The notes under the pieces are model-generated. The model was not told the origin of the DNA and ran no database searches. It was given only the letters and a program-made list of their open reading frames with translations. From Planococcus citri (lineage: Eukaryota > Arthropoda > Insecta > Hemiptera > Pseudococcidae): DNA of 64,000 nucleotides. Within the stretch, counting starts at the first letter, position 1; each line of letters opens with the position of its first letter. The stretch spans positions 66,377,350 through 66,441,349 of the forward strand of contig NC_088680.1 in assembly GCF_950023065.1 (NCBI RefSeq), given 5' to 3'. The translations under genes were made by a program, and so were the position numbers. Below, piece by piece: positions 1 through 12,761 of this stretch.

Positions 1-2230
1 ACTTAATACTTTTTAATATAATTAATTGATGCCGAAAAAACAATTCTTTTTTTGGGAGGGGGGGGGGGGAATAAGGCTCTTCTGCAATTTTGTTGCAAGT
101 GACAGTTTTTCTCAAAAAGAAAAACTTACCTACACAATTCTGGAGAATAGTAGGACGTTTTTGGATATTTGGATATTATTTTTCGCAATTCATATCGAAA
201 AAGCGAGACCATTTTACAATTTTTTTTAGTTAAAAAAAACGCGTTCTTTGATCATTTTTGATTGACGAATTGATACCTAAGTTTTTCAAAATTTTCGTCA
301 AAAAAATTTAGGCCATTTTTTAGGGCAATTTTGGGAAAAAAGTGAAATTATGTGAAATTTTTTGCAAAAAAGAAAACAAAAAATTGTATTTTATTTTTTT
401 GAAAAATCAGGACTTTTTAACAATTTTTACGAAAATCAAGACTTTTTTGGGAAATTATTACCTACTGAAAAAAAGTACTTTTCGCGATTTCTACCAAAAA
501 AGAAGTAATAGACGTAAGGTAGGTAATTTACAAAACAACGCCGAAAAATTTGTAAAAATGATGGAAAAGTAATTAAAAATGACAAAAAATTAAAATTTGA
601 ACAAGATCTAAAGACGCATGCAGATGGAAACAAAAGATCAATTTTATGAAAATTTCACCAATTTTTTTCATTCATTTTTCTTTAAATTTTCTTACAACCT
701 CCCCTCCCCCCACACCAAAAAAATGTCCCAACACACGAAATTTCGTTCTACATATTTTATTCAGCAAATTCCACATCTCACAAGGAAAATTTATCATATC
801 ACGGCAAAGCTGGAATGAAACGAAGTCGAAATTGACTAATTTTTTTTTTTTTTGGGGGGGGGGGGGGGGTAGGTAACACTTGTCTTTTGAATAATTTCGC
901 TAAAAAGTGAGATACTCTACCAATTTTTGGAAAAAGGCAAAACTTGGAATTTAAAAAAAAAAATCAGTACCTAGGGCTCACCTACGTTTTGGCAACTACT
1001 ATAAGAAATGGGGGGGGGGGGGGGGTGTTGGGAAAAAACAATTTTGGAATTCAAGTCGAAGCAAAAAAACGTGTACTTTTTCTAAGCAGCATCAAAATTT
1101 TTCAACAGAAAAGATTTGTATTTAAAAAAATATATAAATTTGAATTTTCGATCTTTCAATTTTTGATGAAATTTGATTTTGAATAATATTTGGTCATTTC
1201 TCATTTTTTACATCAACATTATCTCATTTTCTTCAACAAATTTTCAACGCTTTTACGCTTTCGCTCTCATTACAAATTTTTATAATTTTCAAAAAGGTTT
1301 CTAAATTCAAAAACATTGAAATGAGAAAATTTTGCACTGAAATTTTTTTTGGAAATCAACCCTGCCCTCTTTTCTACCCTCTAAACCTGACTGTGTTTTA
1401 TTTCAATTGTGTCGTAATGTGAAAAAATTGGGCAAATTTTAGGCCATTTTTTCGAAAATTGGAATTTTCAAACAGTAACTGGAGTCTCCAGAACAGCTGG
1501 AAACCACCTTCATTCGACTCGAAATGATAAAATTAGGGTACACATAACCTGAATTTCTGCTTTCCAACGTCATTGGGTAAAATTTCAACTTTCTTTCGAT
1601 TTATCATCGTCCAGTTCAAGAATTTCGTAGCCAATTGGAACGTCTTCCTTTGTAAACATTTTTCATAAATTTTTTTCTTTTCATAATTCCCTACTTATCT
1701 ACAATTAGTTTTAACCTTTTCGAAAAAAAAAATAATAAATAAATTTTTAACTTCCAAGTTTCTCCAGAAATGTCAAATTAATGTGATATGGAGGGACGAG
1801 GGGCCAAAATTAAACTTTATTAGCACCCACAACTTTGGAACCCAAATAATCTGTGAAGTTCAAAATGTAGTAGCCCCACTACTAAATACCCTGCACTTTT
1901 TCAACATGATAGAGCATTAAAATTATAATTTCCAAAAATTTGCTGGAGACTTCCAGAACTATTCGAAACTACTCTCAGTCAATTCGAAGGAAGAAGGAGG
2001 GCCAAAAATAGGATCTTCTGTACCGAATTAAATTTTTTCGACTCTTCGAAGCTAAAATTTTGAGAGAGAAAGAAGGATGAAGACAAGAAGCGAGGGGAAT
2101 TTCGCATATTTTTTCAATCTCTCTTCTTAAGAACTCGAAATTTTTCTGTCGATTCAGAAACCTCTCCCCCCCCCCGTTAGAAAATATATTTTTTTAAATG
2201 CTCATAAGATGACCATAACCCACAATCGCG
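1..2230. other. 3' flank: AT-rich low-complexity DNA with G runs
   Basis: No gene is visible. The stretch is T/A-homopolymer rich, with pure G runs directly after T or A runs near 57-69, 854-870 and 1009-1025 and a C run near 2164-2175. From about 1470 it carries CTGGAG/CTCCAG words like those in the foldback elements further on, suggesting decayed members of the same family. Confidence 0.6.
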
Positions 2231-3301
2231 AAACCGTTCGCGAATAATTCCATTTCTTCACGCACAATGCCTGCAACTGTCGTACTCACCGAGACCGGAA
2301 CTGCAACAGTACCCGCAATTTAATCGCAAGAATGTGAGAAAAAAAGGGAGGCTCGTGTCTCGACGAGCGAAAAATTCCATCATGATTAACACGGAATGAG
2401 AACGTACGTAGGTACGTAGATGAAAAATACGAGCACAAATGGCGACTCTGGTACCATATACGCGATTAAGACGCGTCGGTCGCATCGCCAAAGCACCGTT
2501 ATGAGATGAAGAATTTGTTTTGGCTATTACGATTACGATTGTGAGCGGTGCAGTGCAGCCGGATACGCCGCTCTGGCTGGGGCTAGACCTATAACTATAC
2601 GTACAAGTACACCGTGCTGTACGAGTAATTGCTTTACATAATACGCTGTACAACGTTTTAATTGGCAAATGATGTAAAACGAGTTTTTCGTAATGCCGCA
2701 GTCTGCAGAATAAAACGCGAGATCGAGATTATATACCTACGAGAGAGAGAATGGGACAGGGCAGGGCAGGGCAACGTTGACCCGCAGGTCGCAGCGCAGG
2801 TGGACATTACGTTCTCGATGCAGTCGCAGAAGATCTAGTGAGAAAATATGTAATACATATTTTTTTTGTTTTATTACGTCAAGTCATACTCATGGTCTAG
2901 ATTCACAGCCAAATATACATACAAGGTGTCCAAAGAATGAAGGTCCAAATTTGAAACTGAATACACCAACTCCCTACAGTTAAAGGCCAATATTGGTACA
3001 AAGAAGGGGTCACCCATTTTCAAAAATGAAGTCGAAATAATTTTTTGGGACCATGGGCTCCTTTGAGGACTATTAATGTTTCAATGTTTTTCAAAATTAT
3101 GCTGGAAAGGCAGGGGGAGGGGGGGTGAAGGAAAACAACTCAAAATTGAAAATCAGCACCTGCACTTACTCTAGAACTGTACCACAAACGATAAAACGAT
3201 ACAAAAAAATACACTCGAGTACAACTCACCTAGGGCGATAGAAGCTGCTGCGGGACGACGTGCACGCAGTACGTTCCGTACGTACGATACGGTATCATGT
3301 A
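2231..3301. other. Probable 3' UTR and single-copy flank
   Basis: Sequence of more balanced composition, not obviously repetitive. The part from about 2870 to 3301 may be the 3' UTR of the GAS2-like gene. A TACAAGGTGTCC string near 2921 resembles one TIR of a Tc1/mariner-type MITE, but I saw no partner. Confidence 0.4.
2870..2875 (-). terminator. Candidate poly(A) signal AATAAA
   Basis: On the minus strand AATAAA lies about 430 nt after the stop of exon E, within a T/A-rich stretch. It is the first canonical hexamer I noticed downstream of the stop. In AT-rich DNA such hexamers occur by chance, so the call is weak. Confidence 0.3.
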
Positions 3302-3696
3302 CTACGTTTTCTGAATAGGTACCGGGGCTGGTATCCGCGTCGAAATCCTCGAATCCGGTTTCGAGTCTTTACGCGGGCTCGGCATCATGGCAGCGTACTG
3401 TTGCATAATTTCGGCAACCTGTTGGCAGAACGTATCCTCCGAGATGGCGGCTCTTTTCTTTCGGCCGGAGCCGTCGCCGCCGCCGCCGCCTGCGTGGCCG
3501 CTGCTGTTCCACGTGTTGTAGTTTCTGGACGAATGGCATATCGGTTTGGCGGTGGCGTTCGCTTGATGGGTGGGCGACTGACGAGCTGATTGATTGGCTT
3601 TCGAGTTACGCCGGAATGGACTCTGTTGCGGACTCGGCGAATCTTGGCCTCCGGCGCTTCGGCTGCGTGGTGGTCGGACTACGCGACTAGGTGAGC
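3302..3696 (-). CDS. pigs: GAS2-like exon E: C-terminus ending in a TRIP motif
   Basis: A 395-nt terminal exon starts after acceptor GTCGACAG. It takes one base from exon D to form Gly, reads SPSRVVRPPRSRSAGGQ and stays open to TAG at 3304-3302, giving 130 further residues. It contains SP-rich basic sequence, a Gly run, and a short conserved-looking stretch AISEDTFCQQVAEIMQQYAA that may form a helix. It ends DSRISTRIPAPVPIQKT. T-R-I-P fits the [ST]-x-[IL]-P rule for EB1 binding, with basic residues just before it, as is known for vertebrate GAS2L proteins. Composition and phase both fit exon D although 26.7 kb separate them. Direct splicing D to E is inferred; a symmetric exon between them would not disturb the frame. 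Confidence 0.8.
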
Positions 3697-3999
3697 CTGT
3701 CGACAATGAATTATAACATCGAGTTGTCGTATTAGTACATAATATGCGGTTTTGAATTTCGAATTTTCAATTAATCTATAGCTACTTGTACAGTAATTGA
3801 TTGATCATACAACTAATTCTGTCATACGTAAAACCCGAAAGTCTGTTTCATTTCATTATCATTCCATAATTCAAAAATCAATCTAATATAGTGATACTCT
3901 AGTGAAATGTCACAAAAATCACTCTTCAGACTGAATTGAGATACTCATGGTAGAATGTTAACGGGTCAGGATACCTGTGCCAAGGGCAGGGCGGGTCAA

Positions 4000-5780
4000 A
4001 TCAAAAAAGTAAGTTGATAGTCGACTTCAGCACCCTAAAAACTCAAACAATCGATATGTCACACGTTTCTCTAATTTCAAGGTTGAATTTGGATGTCTGT
4101 GAGGAGGGGGGGGGTCAAATCAAAATAGCAAAAATGTGAGTTGATATTCGAACTCAGCGCCCCAAAAACTCAAACAATCGATACATCACACGGCATCATC
4201 ATTTTTTTCATTTCCAGAACTAAATTTGGTGCCAAAGGGAGGGGGAGGGGGGAGAAAAATGGAAAAATCGGAAAAGTACGTTGATGATCGACTTCAGCAT
4301 CCCAAAAACCCAAACAATCGATATGTCACACGTTTCTCTAATTTCAAGGTTGTATTTTGGAGGTCTGTGAAGGGGGGGGGGGGGGGTCAAATCAAAAAAG
4401 AAAAAAAGTGAGTTGATAATCGACTTCAGCACCCTAAAAACTCAAACAATCGATATGTCACACGTTTCTCTAATTTCAAGGTTGAATTTGGATGTCTGTG
4501 AGGAGGAGGGGGGGGGGTGTCAAATCAAAACAGCAAAAATGTGAGTTGATATTCGAACTCAGCGCCCCAAAAACTCAAACAATCGATACATCACACGGCA
4601 TCATCATGTTTTTACATTTCCAAAACTAAATTTGGTGCCAAGGGGAGGGGGAGGGGGGGAGAAAAATGGCAAAATCGGAAAAGTACGTTGATGATCGACT
4701 TCAGCACCCCAACAACCCAAACAATCGATATGTCACACGTTTCTCTAATTTCAAGGTTGAATTTGGATGTCTGGGGAGGGGGGGGGGTCAAATCAAAAAA
4801 GCAAAAAAGTGAGTTGATATTCGAACTCAGTGCCCCAAAAACTCAAACAATCGATACATCACAAGGCATCATAATTTTTGTCATTTCCAGAACTAAATTT
4901 GGTGCCAACCTGCCAAGGGGAGGGGGAGGGGGTAGAAAAACAGCAAAATCGAAAAAATAAGCTGATAATCGAATTTAGCGCCCTAAAAACCCAAACAATC
5001 GATATGTCACACGACATTATTAGTTTTTCCTTTTTTCAGGGTTCAATTTTGGAATGCCTGTTGGGAATGGAGAGAAGGACGAGGGGGTAAGGAAGGTTCA
5101 AATTAAAAAGTGAGTTGATATTCGAACTCAGCGCCCCAAAAACCCAAACAATCGATACATCACACGGCATCATTATTTTTTTCATTTTTGCAGATCTGAA
5201 TTTGAGGCCAGGGGGGGGGGAGGAAAGGCAAAATCAAAAAAATAAGCTGATAATCGAATTCAACGCTCCAAAACCCCAAACAATCGATATATCACACGGC
5301 ATGCATCAATATATTCATTTCCAGAACTTTTAGTGCCTAGGGGGGGGGGGGGGAGGAGGAGGAAGGGAGATGAGGGTCCAAATCAAAAAAGTAAGCTCAT
5401 TTTCGAACTCCGCGCCCCAGAAACACAAATAATCGATATATCACACGGATCTTTATTTTTGTCATTTCCAGAACTAAATTCAGTGCCAAGGGGAGGGTGA
5501 GGATGAGGAAGAAAGGCCAAATCAAAAAAGTAAGCTGATTTTCGAACTCAGCACCCCAAAAACCCAAACAATCGATATATCACACGGCATCACTATTTTT
5601 TCATTTCATTTCTAGAACTTTCGGTGCCGACAGGAAGGGAGAGGAAGGGCGATGAGGGGCTAAATCATCAATGTAAGCTGATATTCGAACTCACTACCCC
5701 GAAAACCCAAACAATCGATATATCACATGACATCACTCATAAATAAATTTAATCCCAGGGGGGAGGGGGTGCCAGATCAA
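4000..5780. repeat. G-rich tandem array, about 137-bp monomers
   Basis: The word CAATCGATA (once AATCGATA) recurs at about 4047, 4175, 4315, 4447, 4580, 4722, 4847, 4996, 5149, 5281, 5431, 5569 and 5712, spacings 125-153 bp. Each monomer holds this ATCGATAYRTCACACG core, a CAGCGCCCCAAAAACTC-like stretch, a TTTCCAGAACTAAATTTGG-type stretch and a purine tract of 10-30 nt that is mostly G. In the first half two monomer types alternate (ATATGTCACACGTTTC versus ATACATCACACGGC), so the real unit there is a dimer of about 270 bp. Length variation sits mostly in the G tracts. Confidence 0.9.
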
Positions 5781-5829
5781 AAAAATCAGTTGATATTTGA
5801 ACTCAGCGCTCTAAAAACCCAACACTCAG

Positions 5830-6650
5830 AGTAATCAAAAATTGAAGGAACATTTAAAAAGATCAAAAGTTGAGAAAATGAAATTCTGTGTAGATCGCTT
5901 AGATTTATTGAACACAATCAAAAAAATCAAAAATCAATCAAAGTATTCTCAAAATTGAATAAAAATTTGTCACAAAATTGTTCAGTAAATCAGCATAACT
6001 CTGCAAAACTTTGAGAAAATTGATTAAAAATTTGCTAAAACGTCATAAAAACGGTCAAAAAAGCTAAAAATTGATAAACCATGACAAAAATTGAGGGAAA
6101 AAAATTTTAAAAATTCTCAAATATACTTTTAGAAAACGTTTAAAATTGAAAAAAAATAATCAACTAAAGTCAAAATGAAAGAAAATGATCAAAAAATTAC
6201 ATCAAGCATCATTAAAATTGAAAAATTGACCCAAAAATCACTTGAAAATAACCAAAAATTGATGAAATAAAATTGCAAAAATACCCAAAATAAAACAAAT
6301 TTGTAAAACATTACAAAAAATTCAATAAATATTCACAAAATTGAATAAAATTTTGCAAAAATATGGTAAAAAGACTGAAAAATCAAAACAAAAATTACTG
6401 AAAGTTGCCAAAAAATTGATGAAATTCCGATAATTTAGCAAAACTTGAATAAGTTTACGCGAAACCTCATATTAAAATAACATAAGCAAGAGAATGAATA
6501 AAAATTGAAGTAACCAAAAATTGATGAAATAAAATTGTAAAAATGTCCAAAATAAAAAAAAAATGTAAAAATTACAAAAAATTGAACAAACGTAAAATGG
6601 TCATAAAAATAACTGCAAATTGCCAAAAATTGTTGAAATTTTCAAGTACC
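5830..6650. repeat. A-rich degenerate short-period array
   Basis: Irregular iterations of AAAAATTGATGAAAT, CAAAAATTG and AAAATTGCAAAAAT words with no fixed period. No coding frame of interest. It directly adjoins the G-rich tandem array. Confidence 0.65.
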
Positions 6651-7789
6651 TATTAGTAACTGAAATGAACTTCGCCAACAATTGCTCGACTTATGATTAC
6701 TGAACCGAATTCGTGGCCCATTACGAGTCATTGTCCTAAACCATAATTTTCAGCTCTTGTCGGAACCCTTCTCTACCCCCACCCCCGTTTTGAAACAAGA
6801 ATTGTTCAATGTTTACATTTTTATTACAATTTTCTTCACTTTTTGCATTAAATCTACCAGTACCAACAAATTCATCGTGTAATTCCTCCTTTCTTCGCTC
6901 TAAATTCGATAATGGCCAATTAGCCGCATAGTACACGGGTGTCCTGACATCCTGGCGTCATTCCTCGGTAATATTTTATGAAAGTCATCCGATGCGCGAG
7001 AAAGTAAGTTGCGATAGAAAAAGTACGCGTAAAATACCTGTACTCATAATATAGCTGTCAGCATTCAAAAAGATAACAATGCGATTTACGACGCGACGGA
7101 TATTTTACGAGTAGGTAGCCGAAGCAGAAGCTGAAGCTGAATGACTCGCACACAGAGACGACAAGTAACGCGTAAATCTCGCTAAATACGTTAGTTAATT
7201 ACATACTTGATGGTTTGCTACTGACTAAAAGAAGATGCTCGTAATAGTCGCGAGAAAGAGAGCTACATAGAAAACAGCCTGCACCGAAACGGATACAGCC
7301 AGCACTTGTACTTGTAGTAAGTACAGTATGTGTATTTTTGTATGTTAATGGACGAGATGCCATACGATGCGACGACACGACGATGTTACCTTACGTTACG
7401 TTACATTACATTATGTTACGTTTCCAACATAAAACAACGATAATATACTTTCCATTAAAAAGTGAATTTACCTATTCTTTTCATCATTTTCGTATTATTA
7501 TCAGCGTGTATTATTCTCACTTCTCAGAAAATATGTACGAGTAGATATCGTTTCAAATGTTCACACATTCGCACGATGGATAATTTACCGAATAATGAGC
7601 GAATATCTCGAATACCAGTAGAGCTAGGAACGAAATTGTATCCAATAACATTGTTACGAAGAATCGAAATTTTTCCATTTTCAAATGATCAAAGAGAATT
7701 TTAAAAAATTGCGAATTCGGTGGAAAAAAAAGTTGAACAAATTTTAAAATTTTGATTGAAAGAAAAATGGAAAAAAAATATTTGGAAAC
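6651..7789. other. Single-copy intron DNA
   Basis: Mixed-composition DNA without recognised genes. A short GTTAC/TTACG microsatellite lies near 7385-7422. Short frames here lack splice context or family resemblance. Confidence 0.4.
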
Positions 7790-10640
7790 TTTGGGTCTTT
7801 TCTGCATTTTTGGCAAAAACGTACTTTTCTTGCAAAACAGACTTTTCTTGGCAGTTTGTGCAAAAATTTCAAATTTTTGATAATTTTGATATATCTAATA
7901 CATACATATGTACATGATTTTTTATTGTAAATGTTACAACAAAAACACAAATTTTTGCAACAATGAAGTTTTCGTAATTTTCACAAAAAACATGACTTTT
8001 TGACAAATCAACATTTTTTGCAAAATTTGACCAGAAAACATGACATACTTAAATACTCATTTTGTAATTTTGACAAAAAGCGTAACTTTTCAGGCAGTTT
8101 GAGCAAAAGCAAAATTTTTGGAAATATTGACATAATATAAAACGAGATATTTGTGTCACTTTGGCAAATAACATGACTTTTTTACAGGATAGGTAGAAAA
8201 GCAACATTTTTGGCAGTTTTTATCAAAAAACGTGATTTTTTTCAATTTTGGCAAAAAACATGACTTTTTTGACAAATTAAGCAAAAAAACAAAATTTTGG
8301 CCATTCTCACTGGAAAATTTGCAATTTTGAAAAAAAGGTTACTTCTTGAACAATTTTGACAAAAAACAAAATTTTTGGTATTTTTGAAAAAAACGAGATG
8401 TTTTTGTCATGTTTAAAAAAAAAAATAAAATGACTATTTTGACAAGTTGGACAAAAAATTAAAATTTTTGGTGATTCATGTCTGGCATAAAAATTGAACT
8501 TTTCTACCATTTTGGCAATAAAAATTGGTAATTTTGACCAAAAAACGAGACTTTCTGAAATTTTAGCAAAAAAAAAATTACTTACTTTTCAAGCATTTTG
8601 GGCAAAAAAAAAAACAAAGTCTCAGACAATTTTGACATGGAACTTTTTCTTTGTCATTCAGGCAATACATGACTTTTTGAGAAATTAGTCAAAAAAACAA
8701 AAAATAATTAAAACAATTTTGACATAAAACATGACTTTTTGCGATTTTGGCAAAAAGGCAAAGTTTTAGTCAATTTTGAAAAAAAACGAGTTTTTTGTGT
8801 CATTCTGGCAGTAAACATGACTTTTTTGACAAATTATTCAAAAAAAAAATTTTGACAATTTTGGCATAAAACATGTTTTTTTTTGCAATTTTGCCAAAAA
8901 AAAACAGCAGTTTGGGCAAAAAAGCAAAGCTTAGAACGAGTTTTTTTAGCCATTTTGGCAGAAAACATGACTTTTTTGACAAAATAATCAAAAAAAACAA
9001 AATTTTTTGACAATTTTGACATAAAACATGTTTTTTTGTAATTTTGTCAAAATAAACAGCAGTTTGGGCAAAAAAACAAAGCTTAAAACGAGTTTTTTTG
9101 CCATTTTGGCAGAAAACATGACATTTTTTGACAGATTAAACGAAAAGAAAATTTTTTGACAATTTTGAACAAAAAACATGACTTTCTGCAATTTTAACAA
9201 AAAAAGTGACGTTTTGCAATTTTAACGAAAAAAGTGACTTTGTTTAGCAGTTTGGGCAAAAAGCAAAGTTTTAGGCAATTTTGACATATTTTTATTGATT
9301 TTGGCAACAAACATAATTTTTTTAACAAATTTAGCAAAAAAGCAACATTTTTGAAAATTTTGACCAGAATACACGATTTTTTAAATAGCAAAGAAACCTG
9401 ACTTTTTAAGCAGTTTGGGTGATTTTGACATAAAACAAGTTTTTTTTGACATTATGGCAAACAACAAAACTTTTTTGACAAATGAAGCAAAGAAGAAATT
9501 TTTTGGCAATTTTAACCAGAAATTAGAAAAAATGATTTTTCTCAATTTTGTCAAAAATTACGACTTTTGAGAATTACGGCCAAAACCATGAGTATTTTGA
9601 AACTTTGGAAAAAAACAAGACTTCTTTGCCAATTTTGGCAAAGAAAAAAACACGTCTTTCTTGCGGTATTGGTAAAAACATGACTTTTTTCTGGGCACTT
9701 GGAATAAAATGCAAGATTTTATTGATAATTTTGACAGAAAAGTGAAAGTGATTTTTCTACAGTGTCAACAAAAAACGTGACTTATTTCGCAGTTTGAGCA
9801 AAAAAAAAAAACAAAATTTCGGCAAAAACAAGGCTTTTTTGGCAATTTTGACCAAAACACAAGAATTTACTGCAGCTTTGGCAAACATATTATACAATAT
9901 ATAACTGGTGTCAAATTTTACCAAAAACATATCTCTTCTTCAAAAAAGTTTGAGCAAAAAATGTCAAAATTCTTGGTAAATTTTGGCAGAAAAGTATAAC
10001 TCATGTGATTGTGACTTTTCTACAATTTTGGTTTCAAAAAAACATAACTTTTTTGACCCTTTGAGCAAAAATGTAAAATTTTTGATAAATAATTTTGACA
10101 GAACGAATGGTTTGGACAAAAAATACTATTTTTCACAATTTTGGCAGAAAACATGACTGTTAAAACTATGGCAAAACACACAATTGTTATAGCAATTTTG
10201 GCAACAAAAAAAAAGTCATCTGCAATTTTAGAAGAAAAACATGACTTTTCTTCTTATAGTTTGGGAAAAACGCAAACTTTTTGGCAACTTTGACAAAGAA
10301 AACATGACTTCTGCAATTTGGGGGGGGATTACTTTTTTGACAGTTGGTGCAAAATTTTCGCTATTTTGGCAAACTACACATTTTTGCAATTTTGGCAAAC
10401 AAACAGGATTTGGTAATAATTACTAAAAGAAAACTTGATTTCGTTGATGATCTGTCTACGTATGTTGGTGAAGAACAAGACTTTTTTGCAATTTTGACAT
10501 ATGTACAACAAGACTTTTTTTTTCCTATGCCATTCTGACCAAAAAAACTGCATTTATTTCGCAGTTCTTCTGGAAAAAAGGACTAATTCTAGCAAACTTC
10601 AACGAGACAAGAATTTTGCAAAAAAGGAGCACAAAAGCGA
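7790..10640 (+). repeat. TTTTGGCAAAA-type array, left arm
   Basis: About 2.8 kb of diverged units built from words such as CAATTTTGGCAAAAAACATG, ACTTTTTTGACAAATT and AACGAGATTTTT, spaced 30-60 bp. A clearer higher-order unit of about 150 bp is seen near 8905 and 9056 (CAGCAGTTTGGGCAAAAA). The same words recur in opposite polarity at 12020-15620. The many short Lys/Phe/Asn-rich frames here are by-products of the repeat. Confidence 0.85.
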
Positions 10641-12019
10641 ATAAAACAGGAATTAACGGTACTACGTATTAAACATCTTCAATATGGACATGCAAAAGAC
10701 ACACCATCTAAACGTATCACCTCCTGACGAGCATCATCAAAGAAATCCGACCACTGCGAATGAATCTCGACGAATTTGGGACAGGGTGCGTCGCTCGGCT
10801 AAGAGAGCAAAGATGACCAATGACCATGTCCAGCGAGTAGGTAGCCTGTACTTATGTATGTGTAATGGTACCATATTCGAGATCTGTGACCCGCAGGGCA
10901 CAACTACATAAGTACGTAACTCGATCGCGATCGAGACCGTGAAACGCATAATACGCCGAAAAGATCGCGGACAGTCTGTCTCACTGTAGTCAGTGTAGTC
11001 AGCAGCCGCATCGGGTATCGGGCACGCACACTAAACAGGTTTCAATTGATCGCTATTCGCCGTCAAGTCAACCAACGTGGGATGAAGCACGACGATAATG
11101 AACGAAGCCGACACGTAAGTTGGCGCGAATTGAATCAAAACAAACGATAGGTAGAGGTACCTTACCTATACTACCCAGCTCATACTTATATCTACCATAT
11201 AGTACCTCACCTATTACCTTATCGACTCGAACGTACGTATAATATAACCCTTTCGTCGCAAATATGCAAATAACCAGGCACCGGTTGCAATCGCAGCTGT
11301 AATAACTGTCTGCGTCTGCGTCTACGTTTTCTGACAGTCGAGAAACGCCATCGCCATCGCGCAAATTGCACAGCATATATGATTTAAAACCAGTTCTCAA
11401 CACCTGAGTCCGGCTCTTTTGGCTCTCTCATGCTATGTCTGACTAATGTATTGATTGATCAAGTGCACGTCCTCTCTTCGCACCATTTCACCCCCCATGC
11501 AAGCTGCAGGCAAACGTCAAAATACGTACGATCGAACTACCATGCACCATCAAACATCCAACTACGAGAGTATGGTTCCAACTCACCGAAATACGAGACA
11601 TTCGCGATACAGATCGCTGATCAGTGATCAATGATCATCCAAAAGCCATACGACATGACAACGATGGCTATAAACTACATAAAGACCGAGAAGAAACACG
11701 CGCACGACCTTGAGCTCGTGTAAGCAGCATTCGTTCGCCAATCTTCCAAGGTCTTCTGAGCCGAATACTCCATCGCGAGCGTGCGTATTTTTTTATTCAT
11801 TTTATAGTCGTAATGCGGAAAAAATTATCCCGATTACTGGTGCAATTAGTTACATCGATGATCGTCTATTTTAGGCTATGCACGATTACGACTTATTATA
11901 TTCTCATTCATTTTGGTTTTCGGAATCATTTTACTGAATGAATGACTGACTGACTGAGAAAATTTCCCAACACTATCAAACGATTGGTAAATTTACATTT
12001 AAATCGTTATATGTACATA
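10641..12019. other. Single-copy core between inverted array arms
   Basis: Higher-complexity DNA with CG-containing words, flanked on both sides by arms of the same array in opposite polarity. A + strand frame at 10684-10911 (MDMQKTHHLNVSPPDEHHQR...) has the composition of coding DNA but no recognised domain, no convincing splice context and no homologue that I know. I therefore do not call it a gene. Conserved noncoding or regulatory sequence is an alternative. Confidence 0.4.
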
Positions 12020-12071
12020 TCATCGTAAGTCAAAGAAGTCATGTTTATGGCCAAGATGACAGAAAAAACTT

Positions 12072-12761
12072 GTGTTATGTAAAAATTGCCCAAAACTTTG
12101 CTTTTTAGCCCAAAAAGCTGAAGTATTTGGAAAACATCTTCAAAAAGTTTTCACTCCAAATCCTTCAAATCAAGTGTCAGTGGAAGATCATATTCGTTCT
12201 AAATTGGAGGAACCCTTTCAGATGACTCTACCAATGAGATGGGTAAATAGCCAAGAAGTTAAAAATCATATCCAGCAATCTTCCACTAAAAAGGCTCCAG
12301 GTTATGATCTCATTACCTCAAAAGTTCTCAAAATGCTGCCTAAAAAAGTTACATCTTTCATTACCTCACTATTTAATGCAATAATTCGACATAATCATTT
12401 TCCATCCCAGTGGAAAGTAGCTCAAATCATATTGATTCCAAAGCCAGGAAAACCTGCCAATTTACCAACATCTTATCGGCCAATCAGCTTGCTTCCATTG
12501 CTGTCAAAGATATTTGAAAAAGTTTTGTTAACTCGTTTAAAAGAAGAGCTTAATAAGCACAAAATAATCCCTGATCACCAATTCGGATTCAGAGAAAAGC
12601 ACTCCACAGTTGAGCAAGCACATAGAGTGACAGATGAAATCATCACTGCTCTAGAAAGGAAAGAGGTCTGTGCTGCCTCCTTTCTTCGACAAAGTGTGGC
12701 ATCTGGGCCTCCTCTACAAAATAAGGCAATTACTTCCCTATCAGTTTTACCTATTTTTTAA
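12072..12761 (+). pseudogene. LINE reverse transcriptase, 5' fragment
   Basis: The retroelement part of this frame begins near 12110 with AEVFGKHLQKVFTPNP, a Jockey-type linker; residues before that are array translation. It holds RT fingers and palm blocks up to VCAASF and then leaves the RT frame. A small deletion removed the expected FLDVxQA region, including the motif A Asp. Confidence 0.8.

Noticed and set aside
7385..7425. TTACG/GTTAC repeats as telomere-like DNA
   Set aside because: Only a few imperfect units, and the unit is not the insect TTAGG; a chance microsatellite.
7790..10640. CRISPR-like look of regularly spaced words
   Set aside because: Units diverge, spacers are not unique, no fixed repeat length exists and the genome is eukaryotic.
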